A program made the translations under genes and the position numbers. Below the pieces are notes generated by a model, which did not search any database, was not told the origin of the DNA, and was given only the letters and a program-made list of their open reading frames with translations. Below are positions 1 through 6,895 of a DNA stretch of 32,467 nt, one piece after another. The DNA comes from Lentisphaeria bacterium. GTDB taxonomy: Bacteria; Verrucomicrobiota; Lentisphaeria; Victivallales; UBA1829. Position 1 is the first letter of the stretch; each line of letters starts with the position of its first letter. The stretch spans positions 1-32,467 of the forward strand of contig JAGCNI010000125.1 in the NCBI GenBank assembly GCA_017646015.1, read 5' to 3'.

Positions 1-265
1 ATTGCTCTTTGATGCAGAAACTCTGGATCTGAGAAATGGTTCTCCGTTCAGGGATTATCACCCGAACTTGATTTATTCTCTGGCACTCAGTCTGCCCGGT
101 TTCCTCCAGTGGGGCGATATCTCTCTGATCGCAGCGTTGGGGCATGGCAAAATTTCTTTCCATTCTCTGCGTAATGCAAATGGTGTACCGTATGAACAAG
201 AGGCAGTTCAGAAGCTGATGGATGAGATTGAAACAGTCCGGCAGAAGCTTGTTTCTGCTGAATAA
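1..265 (+). CDS. C-terminal fragment of an unidentified protein, possibly an alpha/beta-hydrolase-like esterase
   Basis: The reading frame is open from the window edge to a TAA at 263-265, so only the last 87 or so residues are visible. The true start lies upstream; the TTG at base 2 is not a credible start. The fragment has a segment PGFLQWGDISLIAALG followed by a hydrophobic strand and a final charged helix. That order loosely recalls the end of acetyl-xylan-esterase or dienelactone-hydrolase-like alpha/beta hydrolases, where a P-G-x-L-x-x-G-D stretch precedes the last strand and helix. This resemblance is weak and is an inference. The gene ends just before a strong hairpin terminator that it shares with the convergent sialidase-like gene. 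Confidence 0.6.
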   Translation, partial: LLFDAETLDLRNGSPFRDYHPNLIYSLALSLPGFLQWGDISLIAALGHGKISFHSLRNANGVPYEQEAVQKLMDEIETVRQKLVSAE

Positions 266-287
266 AAACGTTTTTTGTACGATACAA

Positions 288-340
288 AAAAATCAGAATT
301 GCAGAAACTCTGAAAATGAGTGCAATTCTGATTTTTTATT
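288..340. terminator. Bidirectional rho-independent terminator
   Basis: Bases 288-303 and 321-336 form a perfect 16-bp inverted repeat around a 17-nt loop. It is A-rich on the left and T-rich on the right, so it can terminate transcription in both directions. It sits between the partial gene ending at 265 (+) and the sialidase-like gene ending at 358 (-). Confidence 0.85.
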
Positions 341-357
341 TGTTTTTTTGTTGGATA

Positions 358-1527
358 TCAGGCTTTTTTTCCTGCTATTTCATCGACTGTCGGAGTTTCG
401 ACGGGGCAGGGGGCAGAATGAGCAATTTCCTGATTCAGTACAGAATCTGCTGAAACCAGTTGTCCTGCCATAATATCTTCTTCTGTGACTCGTGACATCA
501 GAATATAGCCGCCCGCATAACGTTCGCGGTCATAAGTGATATAGATCCCCTCGCTTCCTTCTGTTGCATCCGGATAGGAGACTCCTTCCCGTGCTTCAAG
601 AAGAAGTCCTTTATTCCATGTCAAACCATCATCTTCAGAGAGAAATGCAGTCAGTTTTTCACGTTTTTTGGGGCTTGCATTGATGACCGCCAATAATTTC
701 CCGGAACGGAGATGTTTGAGGAAAAATCGTGTTCCCGAAGAGATCAGGGTTTTGGAAAGATAAGGAGTTTCCCACGTGTAACCTCCATCTTTTGAAATGC
801 ACTCAGCAATACCGGTTACGGTACGGATATAACAGCAGATCGAGCCGTCTTTCCGTTCGATAAAGATATGTTCATCGAAATTGCATCCGCCTTCGATATT
901 GGTGGTTTTAATCATGCTTCTGACTGAGAAATGTTCACCCTGATCGGTCGAAACGACCATATAGGCTCCGGGCTTGATTCCCAGTGATTCATGGCGTTTA
1001 TAGTGATCCTGCCAGTGCCAGATGGAACAGGGGAGAGCCCAAGTTCCGTCTTTCAGAACAGTTGGTTTATTGAGCATGATCCCATTTGCGATTCGGCGAG
1101 AGGGAGAAAAACGGAAATTTTCCGGTGTATCATCGGGATTTTCCAGAATGGAGTAATAAACTCCTGCAATTCCGTCAAAGACTTCATTTGAGTTGGCAGC
1201 CCCGGCGCAGCTTTGTGCCCAGAACCAATACAGTTTCCCATTGGGCGCATACCAGAGAACAGAGTCAAAAGCACGTATAAAAGGGGTGGGCGGATCGACA
1301 ACTGCAACTGTTTCACTCCATGTTTTTCCACGGTCATCACTGTATTTGATCAAAGCATAGTTGTCATATCCTTCGCCGTATCCACCGGAATACCAGGCAG
1401 CAAAAAGACGTCCGGACGGGATTTGTTCGATAGAGGGGATTCCCTCATAAGTACGGACACTGTCAATGGTCGTCTGATCCGGTTTCGTTACCGGGACCGG
1501 ATTCAGTGAAATGTATGAAAATTCCAT
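358..1527 (-). CDS. Sialidase-like (BNR/Asp-box) beta-propeller protein, cytoplasmic
   Basis: This 389-residue protein has the features of the exo-alpha-sialidase/BNR-repeat superfamily. Asp-boxes of the form S-x-D-x-G-x-T-W appear at about residues 63-70, 245-252 and 297-304, with a degenerate one near 193-200. The C-terminal segment near 318-345 (YPDATEGSEG then ITYDRER) is typical of the bacterial BNR_2 group. There is no signal peptide, so it probably acts in the cytoplasm on imported oligosaccharides. Many members of this group have no proven sialidase activity, so the substrate is open. The ATG has a good AGGAG site 7 bases upstream. It has its own sigma70-type promoter (1571-1599) and stands alone on its strand. 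Confidence 0.85.
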   Translation of the reverse strand: MEFSYISLNPVPVTKPDQTTIDSVRTYEGIPSIEQIPSGRLFAAWYSGGYGEGYDNYALIKYSDDRGKTWSETVAVVDPPTPFIRAFDSVLWYAPNGKLYWFWAQSCAGAANSNEVFDGIAGVYYSILENPDDTPENFRFSPSRRIANGIMLNKPTVLKDGTWALPCSIWHWQDHYKRHESLGIKPGAYMVVSTDQGEHFSVRSMIKTTNIEGGCNFDEHIFIERKDGSICCYIRTVTGIAECISKDGGYTWETPYLSKTLISSGTRFFLKHLRSGKLLAVINASPKKREKLTAFLSEDDGLTWNKGLLLEAREGVSYPDATEGSEGIYITYDRERYAGGYILMSRVTEEDIMAGQLVSADSVLNQEIAHSAPCPVETPTVDEIAGKKA

Positions 1528-1570
1528 TTGAAACTCCTATATTATCTTATATTTCTTTGGGCGTGGTATT

Positions 1571-1599
1571 ACTATAATGCCGTTCAGATTGTTTTTCAA
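1571..1599 (-). promoter_or_regulatory. Sigma70-type promoter of the sialidase-like gene
   Basis: On the minus strand TTGAAA (1594-1599) is followed after 17 bases by TATAGT (1571-1576). Transcription should start near 1564, giving a leader of about 37 nt with AGGAG before the ATG at 1527. Confidence 0.7.
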
Positions 1600-1646
1600 G
1601 TAAATGTAAAGTGGAAAATTCGATATTCGATTCGATTTATCAAGAC

Positions 1647-1683
1647 AAAAAACTCCGGATCAAGTGTGATTTCCGGAGTTTTT
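1647..1683 (-). terminator. Rho-independent terminator of the small exported protein gene
   Basis: A perfect 12-bp inverted repeat (1648-1659 with 1672-1683) encloses a 12-nt loop. On the minus strand it ends in a run of six T, and it lies downstream of the gene ending at 1717. Confidence 0.8.
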
Positions 1684-1716
1684 CCTATGGGTGAAGCCAA
1701 TATGACAGTAAACAAC

Positions 1717-2163
1717 TTAATCGTTGTCGTTGTTTTTCGTTGTTTCAAACTTGACATTGGAAGTTTTTGTTTTGCCCCGCAGTTTGGTTTGGATCTGCTT
1801 TGCCTTGGCAGCTTCTTTTTTCAGGATCTCTGCAGATTTTTTCTCCTTGGCTGCTCTTTCTTTCAGCAGTTTCTTTTTCGCAGCTTTCCGTTTCTTATAG
1901 TCTTTTTTCCGCTGTTGATATTTTTTATTTTCAGCGGGAATATCCTTTTTGAATTTTGCAATTTTCGATTTCAATTCATCTGGGAATTGATCCAGAGGAA
2001 TAATGGCAACGCCACCGGAATGGAATACACGGATCCCGCCGGGAGCAGCTCCTGCGATCGCATAATTTTTGAATACAGCTCCGGATTTAATAACCAGATC
2101 ATCAGCCTGAACCATGCAAGTCAGTCCAGCCAACAGAAAGAGCAGCAATATGATCTTTTTCAT
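1717..2163 (-). CDS. Small exported protein with SH3-like N-terminal segment and lysine-rich coiled-coil tail
   Basis: The 148-residue product has a clear Sec signal peptide (MKKIILLLFLLAGLTCMVQA, cleavage after residue 20). The cysteine at 16 is not in a lipobox. Residues 22-63 follow a pattern I know from many Verrucomicrobia and Planctomycetes exported proteins: a strand, a G-x-x-x-x-N/Y turn, P-G-G-I, then H-S-G-G-V-A-I-I-P and L-P. It is probably a small beta-barrel. From about residue 66 on the protein is extremely rich in Lys, Glu and Ala and should form a long basic coiled coil, ending in an Asn/Asp tail. The function is unknown; a basic periplasmic tail might bind envelope polyanions. 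Promoter and terminator are both visible, so it is monocistronic. Confidence 0.75.
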   Translation of the reverse strand: MKKIILLLFLLAGLTCMVQADDLVIKSGAVFKNYAIAGAAPGGIRVFHSGGVAIIPLDQFPDELKSKIAKFKKDIPAENKKYQQRKKDYKKRKAAKKKLLKERAAKEKKSAEILKKEAAKAKQIQTKLRGKTKTSNVKFETTKNNDND

Positions 2164-2222
2164 GATTTTTGAACTCCTGATTTTTTTACGGATGATTTAT
2201 TGTTTCAGTTTTCTCCGAATAT

Positions 2223-2251
2223 AATCTACATCATGAAATAATATTTGTCAA
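2223..2251 (-). promoter_or_regulatory. Sigma70-type promoter of the small exported protein gene
   Basis: On the minus strand a perfect TTGACA (2246-2251) is followed after 17 bases by TAGATT (2223-2228), about 60 bp upstream of the ATG at 2163. Confidence 0.65.
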
Positions 2252-2377
2252 GTGAAAACAGATTTTTTCTCTGTTTTCTCAGTTTTTTTTCGTGTAAATT
2301 CCTTTTCCTGACTGGAAATTTAACGAATGTGGAAATATATTCCTGAGATAATATAAAATATTGAAAACAAGATAACA

Positions 2378-2383
2378 TATAAT
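2378..2383 (+). promoter_or_regulatory. Possible -10 element upstream of the heptosyltransferase gene
   Basis: A perfect TATAAT lies 21 bp before the ATG at 2405. No convincing -35 box is present 16-18 bp upstream, so the assignment is tentative. The gene's ribosome binding site AGGAG is at 2393-2397. Confidence 0.35.
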
Positions 2384-2404
2384 CATAAAAACAGGAGTTT
2401 CAGA

Positions 2405-3736
2405 ATGAGCGATTTTACAATCAATGCCACTGATAATTTCAATGATTTTTCCATCGGGATCAATTCCGCAGTGCTTGCAGAAAACAAGGCTGCTCCGCAA
2501 TCTTCTGCCCCCGTAGCTCCGGCAAATCAGAATCAGCCTCAACAGGGACAGAAACAGCCTTCGATTTATGGCGAATTACCCCAGATCCCCACTCAGGATG
2601 CTGTCGAAGGGATCAAGTTCGACTTCAATGAAGGGATCCGTATCCTCTTTCCGCATAACGGCAAAGAATACCATGTCACTTTCACTGATATCGATACCGG
2701 AATCATCCTTTACAGCGCCGATACAGTCCCCGGTGCGTATGTGACCAGCGTTAAGAAATTCTATATCCGCTTCCGTCTGATCATTCATGAAAAGGGGGGC
2801 AAGGAGCCGATCTTCACGCATGATTATGATTGCAAAGATAAAGAAGTGATGATCCAGCTCCCCGTCGGTACTCTCGGTGACAGTATCGGCTGGTTCAGTT
2901 ATGTGGAACGTTTCCAGCAGAAACATGGCTGTAAACTGATTTGTGTCATGACTCCCTGGATCGCTGATATCGTGAAAAAACAATATCCCGATATCACCTT
3001 TATCACCACCGAAGAAACCAAGAATTATAAACCCTATGCCTGCTATTATATGGGACTCTTCTTCCGTGGCGATGTGGATCATCAGCCCATTGACTTCCGT
3101 TATATCGGTCTGCATCGTACCGCAGGATATATCCTCGGAGTCGATCCCAAAGATATTCCCCCCAGAGTGGATCTTTCCGCAAAACGGAAAATCAAAGAAA
3201 AATATGTCTGTATTGCCGCTCAAAGCTCCAGTCAGGCTAAATATTGGAACAATCCTTTCGGTTGGATGACTGTTGTGCAGTTCCTCAAGGATAACGGATA
3301 TCGTGTCCTCTGTATTGACAAAGAAAAGATCCATGGTACCGGTTTGAACTGGAACTATATTCCCTATGGCGCCGAAGATTTCACCGGGGATCTGCCGCTG
3401 CAGGAACGGATCGATCTGATCAAAGATGCTGATTTCTTTATCGGACTTTCCAGTGGTTTGAGTTGGCTCGCATGGTGCTGCAAGGTCCCTGTGGTCATGA
3501 TTTCCGGTTTCACTCATCCCACAAACGAATTTGAAACTCCTTATCGCGTGATCAATTATCATACATGCCACAGCTGCTGGAATGATATGAGACTGGATTT
3601 CGATCATTTCGACTTCCTCTGGTGTCCGCGGCATAAAGGTACAGACAGACATTTTGAATGTACCAAACTGATCTCCGCCGAACAGGTCATCACCACGATC
3701 AAAAAGATCCCCACATTCACTCAGAAAGATGCCTGA
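2405..3736 (+). CDS. Autotransporter-type O-heptosyltransferase (TibC/Aah/BAHT family)
   Basis: The 443-residue protein matches the bacterial autotransporter heptosyltransferase family, which moves heptose from an ADP-heptose donor to serines of surface autotransporters. The C-terminal half has the GT9-like nucleotide-sugar-binding fold (about residues 270-375, including DADFFIGLSSGLSWLAWCCKVPVVMISG). The hallmark is four cysteines at 388, 391, 407 and 419 (C-x2-C, then W-C, then F-E-C). In TibC four cysteines bind a structural iron. The first 60 residues are Ala/Pro/Gln-rich and look disordered; after them comes a beta-rich domain (about 65-130) as in TibC. AGGAG precedes the ATG. No autotransporter or ADP-heptose gene is adjacent, so the target is unknown. 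The family call is firm; the exact sugar and acceptor are inferred. Confidence 0.88.
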   Translation: MSDFTINATDNFNDFSIGINSAVLAENKAAPQSSAPVAPANQNQPQQGQKQPSIYGELPQIPTQDAVEGIKFDFNEGIRILFPHNGKEYHVTFTDIDTGIILYSADTVPGAYVTSVKKFYIRFRLIIHEKGGKEPIFTHDYDCKDKEVMIQLPVGTLGDSIGWFSYVERFQQKHGCKLICVMTPWIADIVKKQYPDITFITTEETKNYKPYACYYMGLFFRGDVDHQPIDFRYIGLHRTAGYILGVDPKDIPPRVDLSAKRKIKEKYVCIAAQSSSQAKYWNNPFGWMTVVQFLKDNGYRVLCIDKEKIHGTGLNWNYIPYGAEDFTGDLPLQERIDLIKDADFFIGLSSGLSWLAWCCKVPVVMISGFTHPTNEFETPYRVINYHTCHSCWNDMRLDFDHFDFLWCPRHKGTDRHFECTKLISAEQVITTIKKIPTFTQKDA

Positions 3737-3769
3737 GAGCTGAACTGTTGAGATCGATCCAACAAGAAT

Positions 3770-3820
3770 AACACCGGATCTTTTCCGAAGCAAAACGGAT
3801 TACCGATCCGGTGTTTTTTT
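3770..3820 (+). terminator. Rho-independent terminator of the heptosyltransferase gene
   Basis: An 11-bp stem (3770-3780 with 3805-3815) is followed by an unbroken T run to 3820. The loop holds a small inner hairpin. On the other strand it may weakly end the convergent pseudopilin operon, whose stop is at 3847. Confidence 0.8.
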
Positions 3821-3846
3821 AGGATTTTGTTTGATACAAAAAGATT

Positions 3847-4536
3847 TCAGTTTATATCTGGATCTTTAATTGTCGTTTTGACAGAGTATGGATTGATTTC
3901 AATTCGGGTTATTGATGCCCTATCATCTTCTCGTGGTTTTGTCCAAACTGTAAGATACGCATTATCCTCCTCGTTATCTTCTTTAACAATGACGACTCTT
4001 GCATACCATAACCCAATTGATGGTGGATTCGTGGGTTCTATTTTACCATTCTTTGTAAAAATAATCGCCGGAATCTCTTTTGTTATAGGAGTATTATCAG
4101 GGTTATCAAAAGGGACATTTGTTACAGTATTTCCGTTTGTAAGTGAATTTGGATTTCCTTTATCTGGTTCTTTTTTATCTCCCGCACGGATAACTCCCAG
4201 GGGGAGTGATTGCCAGTTTTCACCATCGATCCATGAGACAAACGCATTACTGTCATCCACAACACAAACTCTGTAAGCGGACCAGCTCTGAGAATTCATT
4301 TTGGTGTTTGCCAATTTTTCCGGCAGGAGGAGTGCAACTTTACATTTATTGACAACGGCATAAGCTCTTGCAGCTTTTATTTTTGCGGTTGTCATACGGA
4401 TGGCTTGCGTCATCGTATTACCCTGGATCATGGTGCTGAAAGCGGGGATTCCGATTCCGAACATGATCGCAGCAATCACGATCACGACCATGATTTCAAT
4501 GAGAGTGAAAAATTGTTTCCGGGGGGATGTTTTCAT
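3847..4536 (-). CDS. GspH/FimT-like type IV pseudopilin
   Basis: The 229-residue product starts MKTSPRKQFFTLIEIMVVIV, a prepilin N-methylation signal with Glu at mature position 5, followed by one hydrophobic helix. After it comes a QAIRMTTAKIKAARAYAVVNKCKVALLLP segment typical of GspH/FimT minor pseudopilins, then a beta-rich C-terminal domain with Ala-free Asn/Pro loops. I chose the ATG at 4536 because AGGAGG lies 7 bases before it; a longer frame reading back to 4659 overlaps the permease gene and lacks such a site. The residue before the predicted cleavage point is Phe rather than Gly. It starts only 25 bp after the MalG-like permease stop on the same strand, so co-transcription with the sugar importer is likely. 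Role unknown. Confidence 0.85.
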   Translation of the reverse strand: MKTSPRKQFFTLIEIMVVIVIAAIMFGIGIPAFSTMIQGNTMTQAIRMTTAKIKAARAYAVVNKCKVALLLPEKLANTKMNSQSWSAYRVCVVDDSNAFVSWIDGENWQSLPLGVIRAGDKKEPDKGNPNSLTNGNTVTNVPFDNPDNTPITKEIPAIIFTKNGKIEPTNPPSIGLWYARVVIVKEDNEEDNAYLTVWTKPREDDRASITRIEINPYSVKTTIKDPDIN

Positions 4537-4561
4537 TGCATTTCCTCCTGTGTTATATGTC

Positions 4562-6889
4562 TTATTTTTCTGTTGGAACAACGATACCTTTGATGATGAT
4601 GTTCTGACAGAAGATGAAGACCAGCAGAGTCGGGATCGCAGCGATGATAAGAGCGGCAAAACCGACAGCCTGACTGGATCTCTGTTGCAACTGATAGAGA
4701 TACACCATCATGGTCCACATGGATTTATCCTGACAGAGCAGGAACGCCATCATAAAGTTTCCGTATGCGGCGGTGAAGGTATTGAGAGCGAGCACCGAAA
4801 GGATCGGCGTGGAAAGTCCCATAGCAATATGCCAGAAAACAGTCCATTCGCTTGCACCGTCGATCGCCGCGGACTCAAACAATTCTTTCGGCAGACTGTC
4901 AAAGAATCCTTTGAGCAGGAAGATCATATATCCGTTTGCCATACCGGGCAGGATCAGAGCTGCAAAAGTATTGAGCAAACCGAGATTTTTGATCAACAGG
5001 AACTGCGGGATCCCCAGCACCATGGCAGGGAATGCCATTGGGAGCATGAGGAAGAGCAGGATCTTGTATGCCGGAGCCATTTTGTAGCGGGAAAGACCGT
5101 ATGCACACAAGGGATTGACCAGCAGAGAGGCAAGCACTGCGAGCAGACAGTAGATCACGGTATTTTTAGCGGCGAATCCATTGGTCTGAATGGTTTCAAA
5201 GACCATGACATAATTCCGTTTCAAATATTCCTTGATCAGCATACTGCGGTTATCCAATACGGAGAACCATTCATATTCCGCTGTCGGCGGAGAGATCCGT
5301 TCCCATGCAGTATAGACTTTTCCCCATGCTTTATTCAAAGCAGAAATATCATTGTTGTAACGTTTCTGCAGGAATTTACACCAGTCACGAGCCACTATTT
5401 CCGGCTTTACAATGACTCTGATTGATTCCGACTGCGGCAGGTTGATGAATTCCTGATAGAGTTTTTTGACTTCGATCGAGACTTCCGGAGAGACCGGATA
5501 AGCAGCATAGAAAGGAATTTCGTGTTTGCTGGTGATCTCCTGCTTGAATGCAATCGAAAGCTTTTTGAAATCGATATGAATTCCTTTTTTGTATTTTCTT
5601 GCAATGAAATCACGATATTCAGAAACCGCAGTACGGTTCAAACCGGTGTTTTCCGGATTGATTGTTTTGATGAAATCCTGCCAATCTTTTGCCTGAGTGA
5701 TGTTGTCTTCGGGTGGGACTGCCGGCAGCTTGATCTCTTCAAATTTATTGAAGCCGAGCTGATACATTTCATTGAGGGCGTCAAGAGTTTTGAATTTCTT
5801 TTTCAGCCATGTCCGATAGGTATCAGCGAATGTGAGAACACGGATATGTTCCGGCTTGACAGTGTCAGTCAGAAAGTTTGTCCAATCTGTTTTCAGCTGA
5901 CCTTCATCCGGACCCTGCACTGGGAGCGGGATATTGGCAAAAGCTGTATATTTTGTTTTATTGAGCAGATTGAATGAAAGCAGATCATTGTTATATCTTT
6001 TTACCAGATATTGCTGCCAGTCTTTTTCGGCAGCCGGATTCAGTCGGATGAATATGGATGGGATATTTCTCCGGGCATATTGATTCCAGAATTTAGCCAG
6101 TTCCGGTTTATCTGCCGGATATGTTGTGGCAAGATCGATCTCATGCCATGCGTTATAATCTGTGCCGAATTTTTTATTGAGATCCGCCAATTTATTGCCG
6201 AACAGATTTCTCAGTTCTGCGACATAACTACCATCAAGATCGGTCCAGAAAATATGCAATCCGGAAATCTGGGTTTTCTTGAATTCCAAAACCTCTTTCA
6301 AAATGGAAGTGTCATATTTTGTAACGGTATAGATGGATTGGAAGTATTCAGTCGGAAGTCCGACAGAATCCCAGGATTGATAATCGGTATTGCATGCATT
6401 ATTGAGGGCCTGGATCCCGGGTTGACCGGGACCGTATTTACGAACCAGCCATCGTCTGAATTCCCGGAGGATCAGAGGATACACCCCTTCTTCCTGTGAC
6501 ATTCCGAGATTGTACCAGTAATGCGGTTTTGTTTCATATTGTTCGGTCAGAAAATGACGGTAATCATTGTATCTCTGGCGGGAGGGATTTTCCGGGACAG
6601 GGATATTGATCACTGAACCGACCTGCATTCTCAAATCCTTGAAGATCAGAGCATTGATTCCGTTGTATTTTGTCTGTAAATGCTTTTTGTAAAGCAGTTC
6701 ATTGTCATACACATATTCCGGGAGGAGCGAGAAACTGAAGAAGTCCACATCGCTCTTGATGGAACCGGAGATCATGATCAGGAGCGGATAGACCATTGTT
6801 GCCGCTCCGAGCAGGAGGATGAGGTGGATCGAAAGGTTCAGGATCTTGACCTTCAAACTCTTTTTTTCAACTTTTCCGATAATAGCCAT
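4562..6889 (-). CDS. MalG-type sugar ABC permease with a giant repeat-containing periplasmic insertion
   Basis: This 775-residue protein is almost three times the usual MalG length of about 280. Residues 17-41 form the first membrane helix. Residues 574-765 carry the normal MalG core, with the EAA cytoplasmic loop at about 666-695 (FESAAIDGASEWTVFWHIAM) that contacts the ATPase. Between them about 490 residues are inserted, predicted to lie outside the membrane. The insert holds seven degenerate repeats beginning near residues 67, 144, 222, 291, 358, 425 and 503, spaced 67-78 residues. The recurring core is roughly W-L-x-K-[KR]-[YF]-x4-x-L-N-x5-[YF]-x-x-[WF]-x-x-I-x-L-P. The start codon is 6 bp after the stop of the upstream fused binding-protein/permease gene, so the two are translationally linked. 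No ATPase is encoded nearby; a shared MsmK-type subunit is likely. The substrate is presumably a glycan but is not known. Confidence 0.88.
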   Translation of the reverse strand: MAIIGKVEKKSLKVKILNLSIHLILLLGAATMVYPLLIMISGSIKSDVDFFSFSLLPEYVYDNELLYKKHLQTKYNGINALIFKDLRMQVGSVINIPVPENPSRQRYNDYRHFLTEQYETKPHYWYNLGMSQEEGVYPLILREFRRWLVRKYGPGQPGIQALNNACNTDYQSWDSVGLPTEYFQSIYTVTKYDTSILKEVLEFKKTQISGLHIFWTDLDGSYVAELRNLFGNKLADLNKKFGTDYNAWHEIDLATTYPADKPELAKFWNQYARRNIPSIFIRLNPAAEKDWQQYLVKRYNNDLLSFNLLNKTKYTAFANIPLPVQGPDEGQLKTDWTNFLTDTVKPEHIRVLTFADTYRTWLKKKFKTLDALNEMYQLGFNKFEEIKLPAVPPEDNITQAKDWQDFIKTINPENTGLNRTAVSEYRDFIARKYKKGIHIDFKKLSIAFKQEITSKHEIPFYAAYPVSPEVSIEVKKLYQEFINLPQSESIRVIVKPEIVARDWCKFLQKRYNNDISALNKAWGKVYTAWERISPPTAEYEWFSVLDNRSMLIKEYLKRNYVMVFETIQTNGFAAKNTVIYCLLAVLASLLVNPLCAYGLSRYKMAPAYKILLFLMLPMAFPAMVLGIPQFLLIKNLGLLNTFAALILPGMANGYMIFLLKGFFDSLPKELFESAAIDGASEWTVFWHIAMGLSTPILSVLALNTFTAAYGNFMMAFLLCQDKSMWTMMVYLYQLQQRSSQAVGFAALIIAAIPTLLVFIFCQNIIIKGIVVPTEK

Positions 6890-6895
6890 AGTATG

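Noticed and set aside
2576-3793. 405-codon open frame on the minus strand
   Set aside because: It lies antisense to the heptosyltransferase gene, whose sequence shows clear family motifs, and has no ribosome binding site.
4400-5425. 341-codon open frame on the plus strand
   Set aside because: It runs across the pseudopilin/permease boundary in antisense and has low-complexity His/Asp/Glu-rich content.
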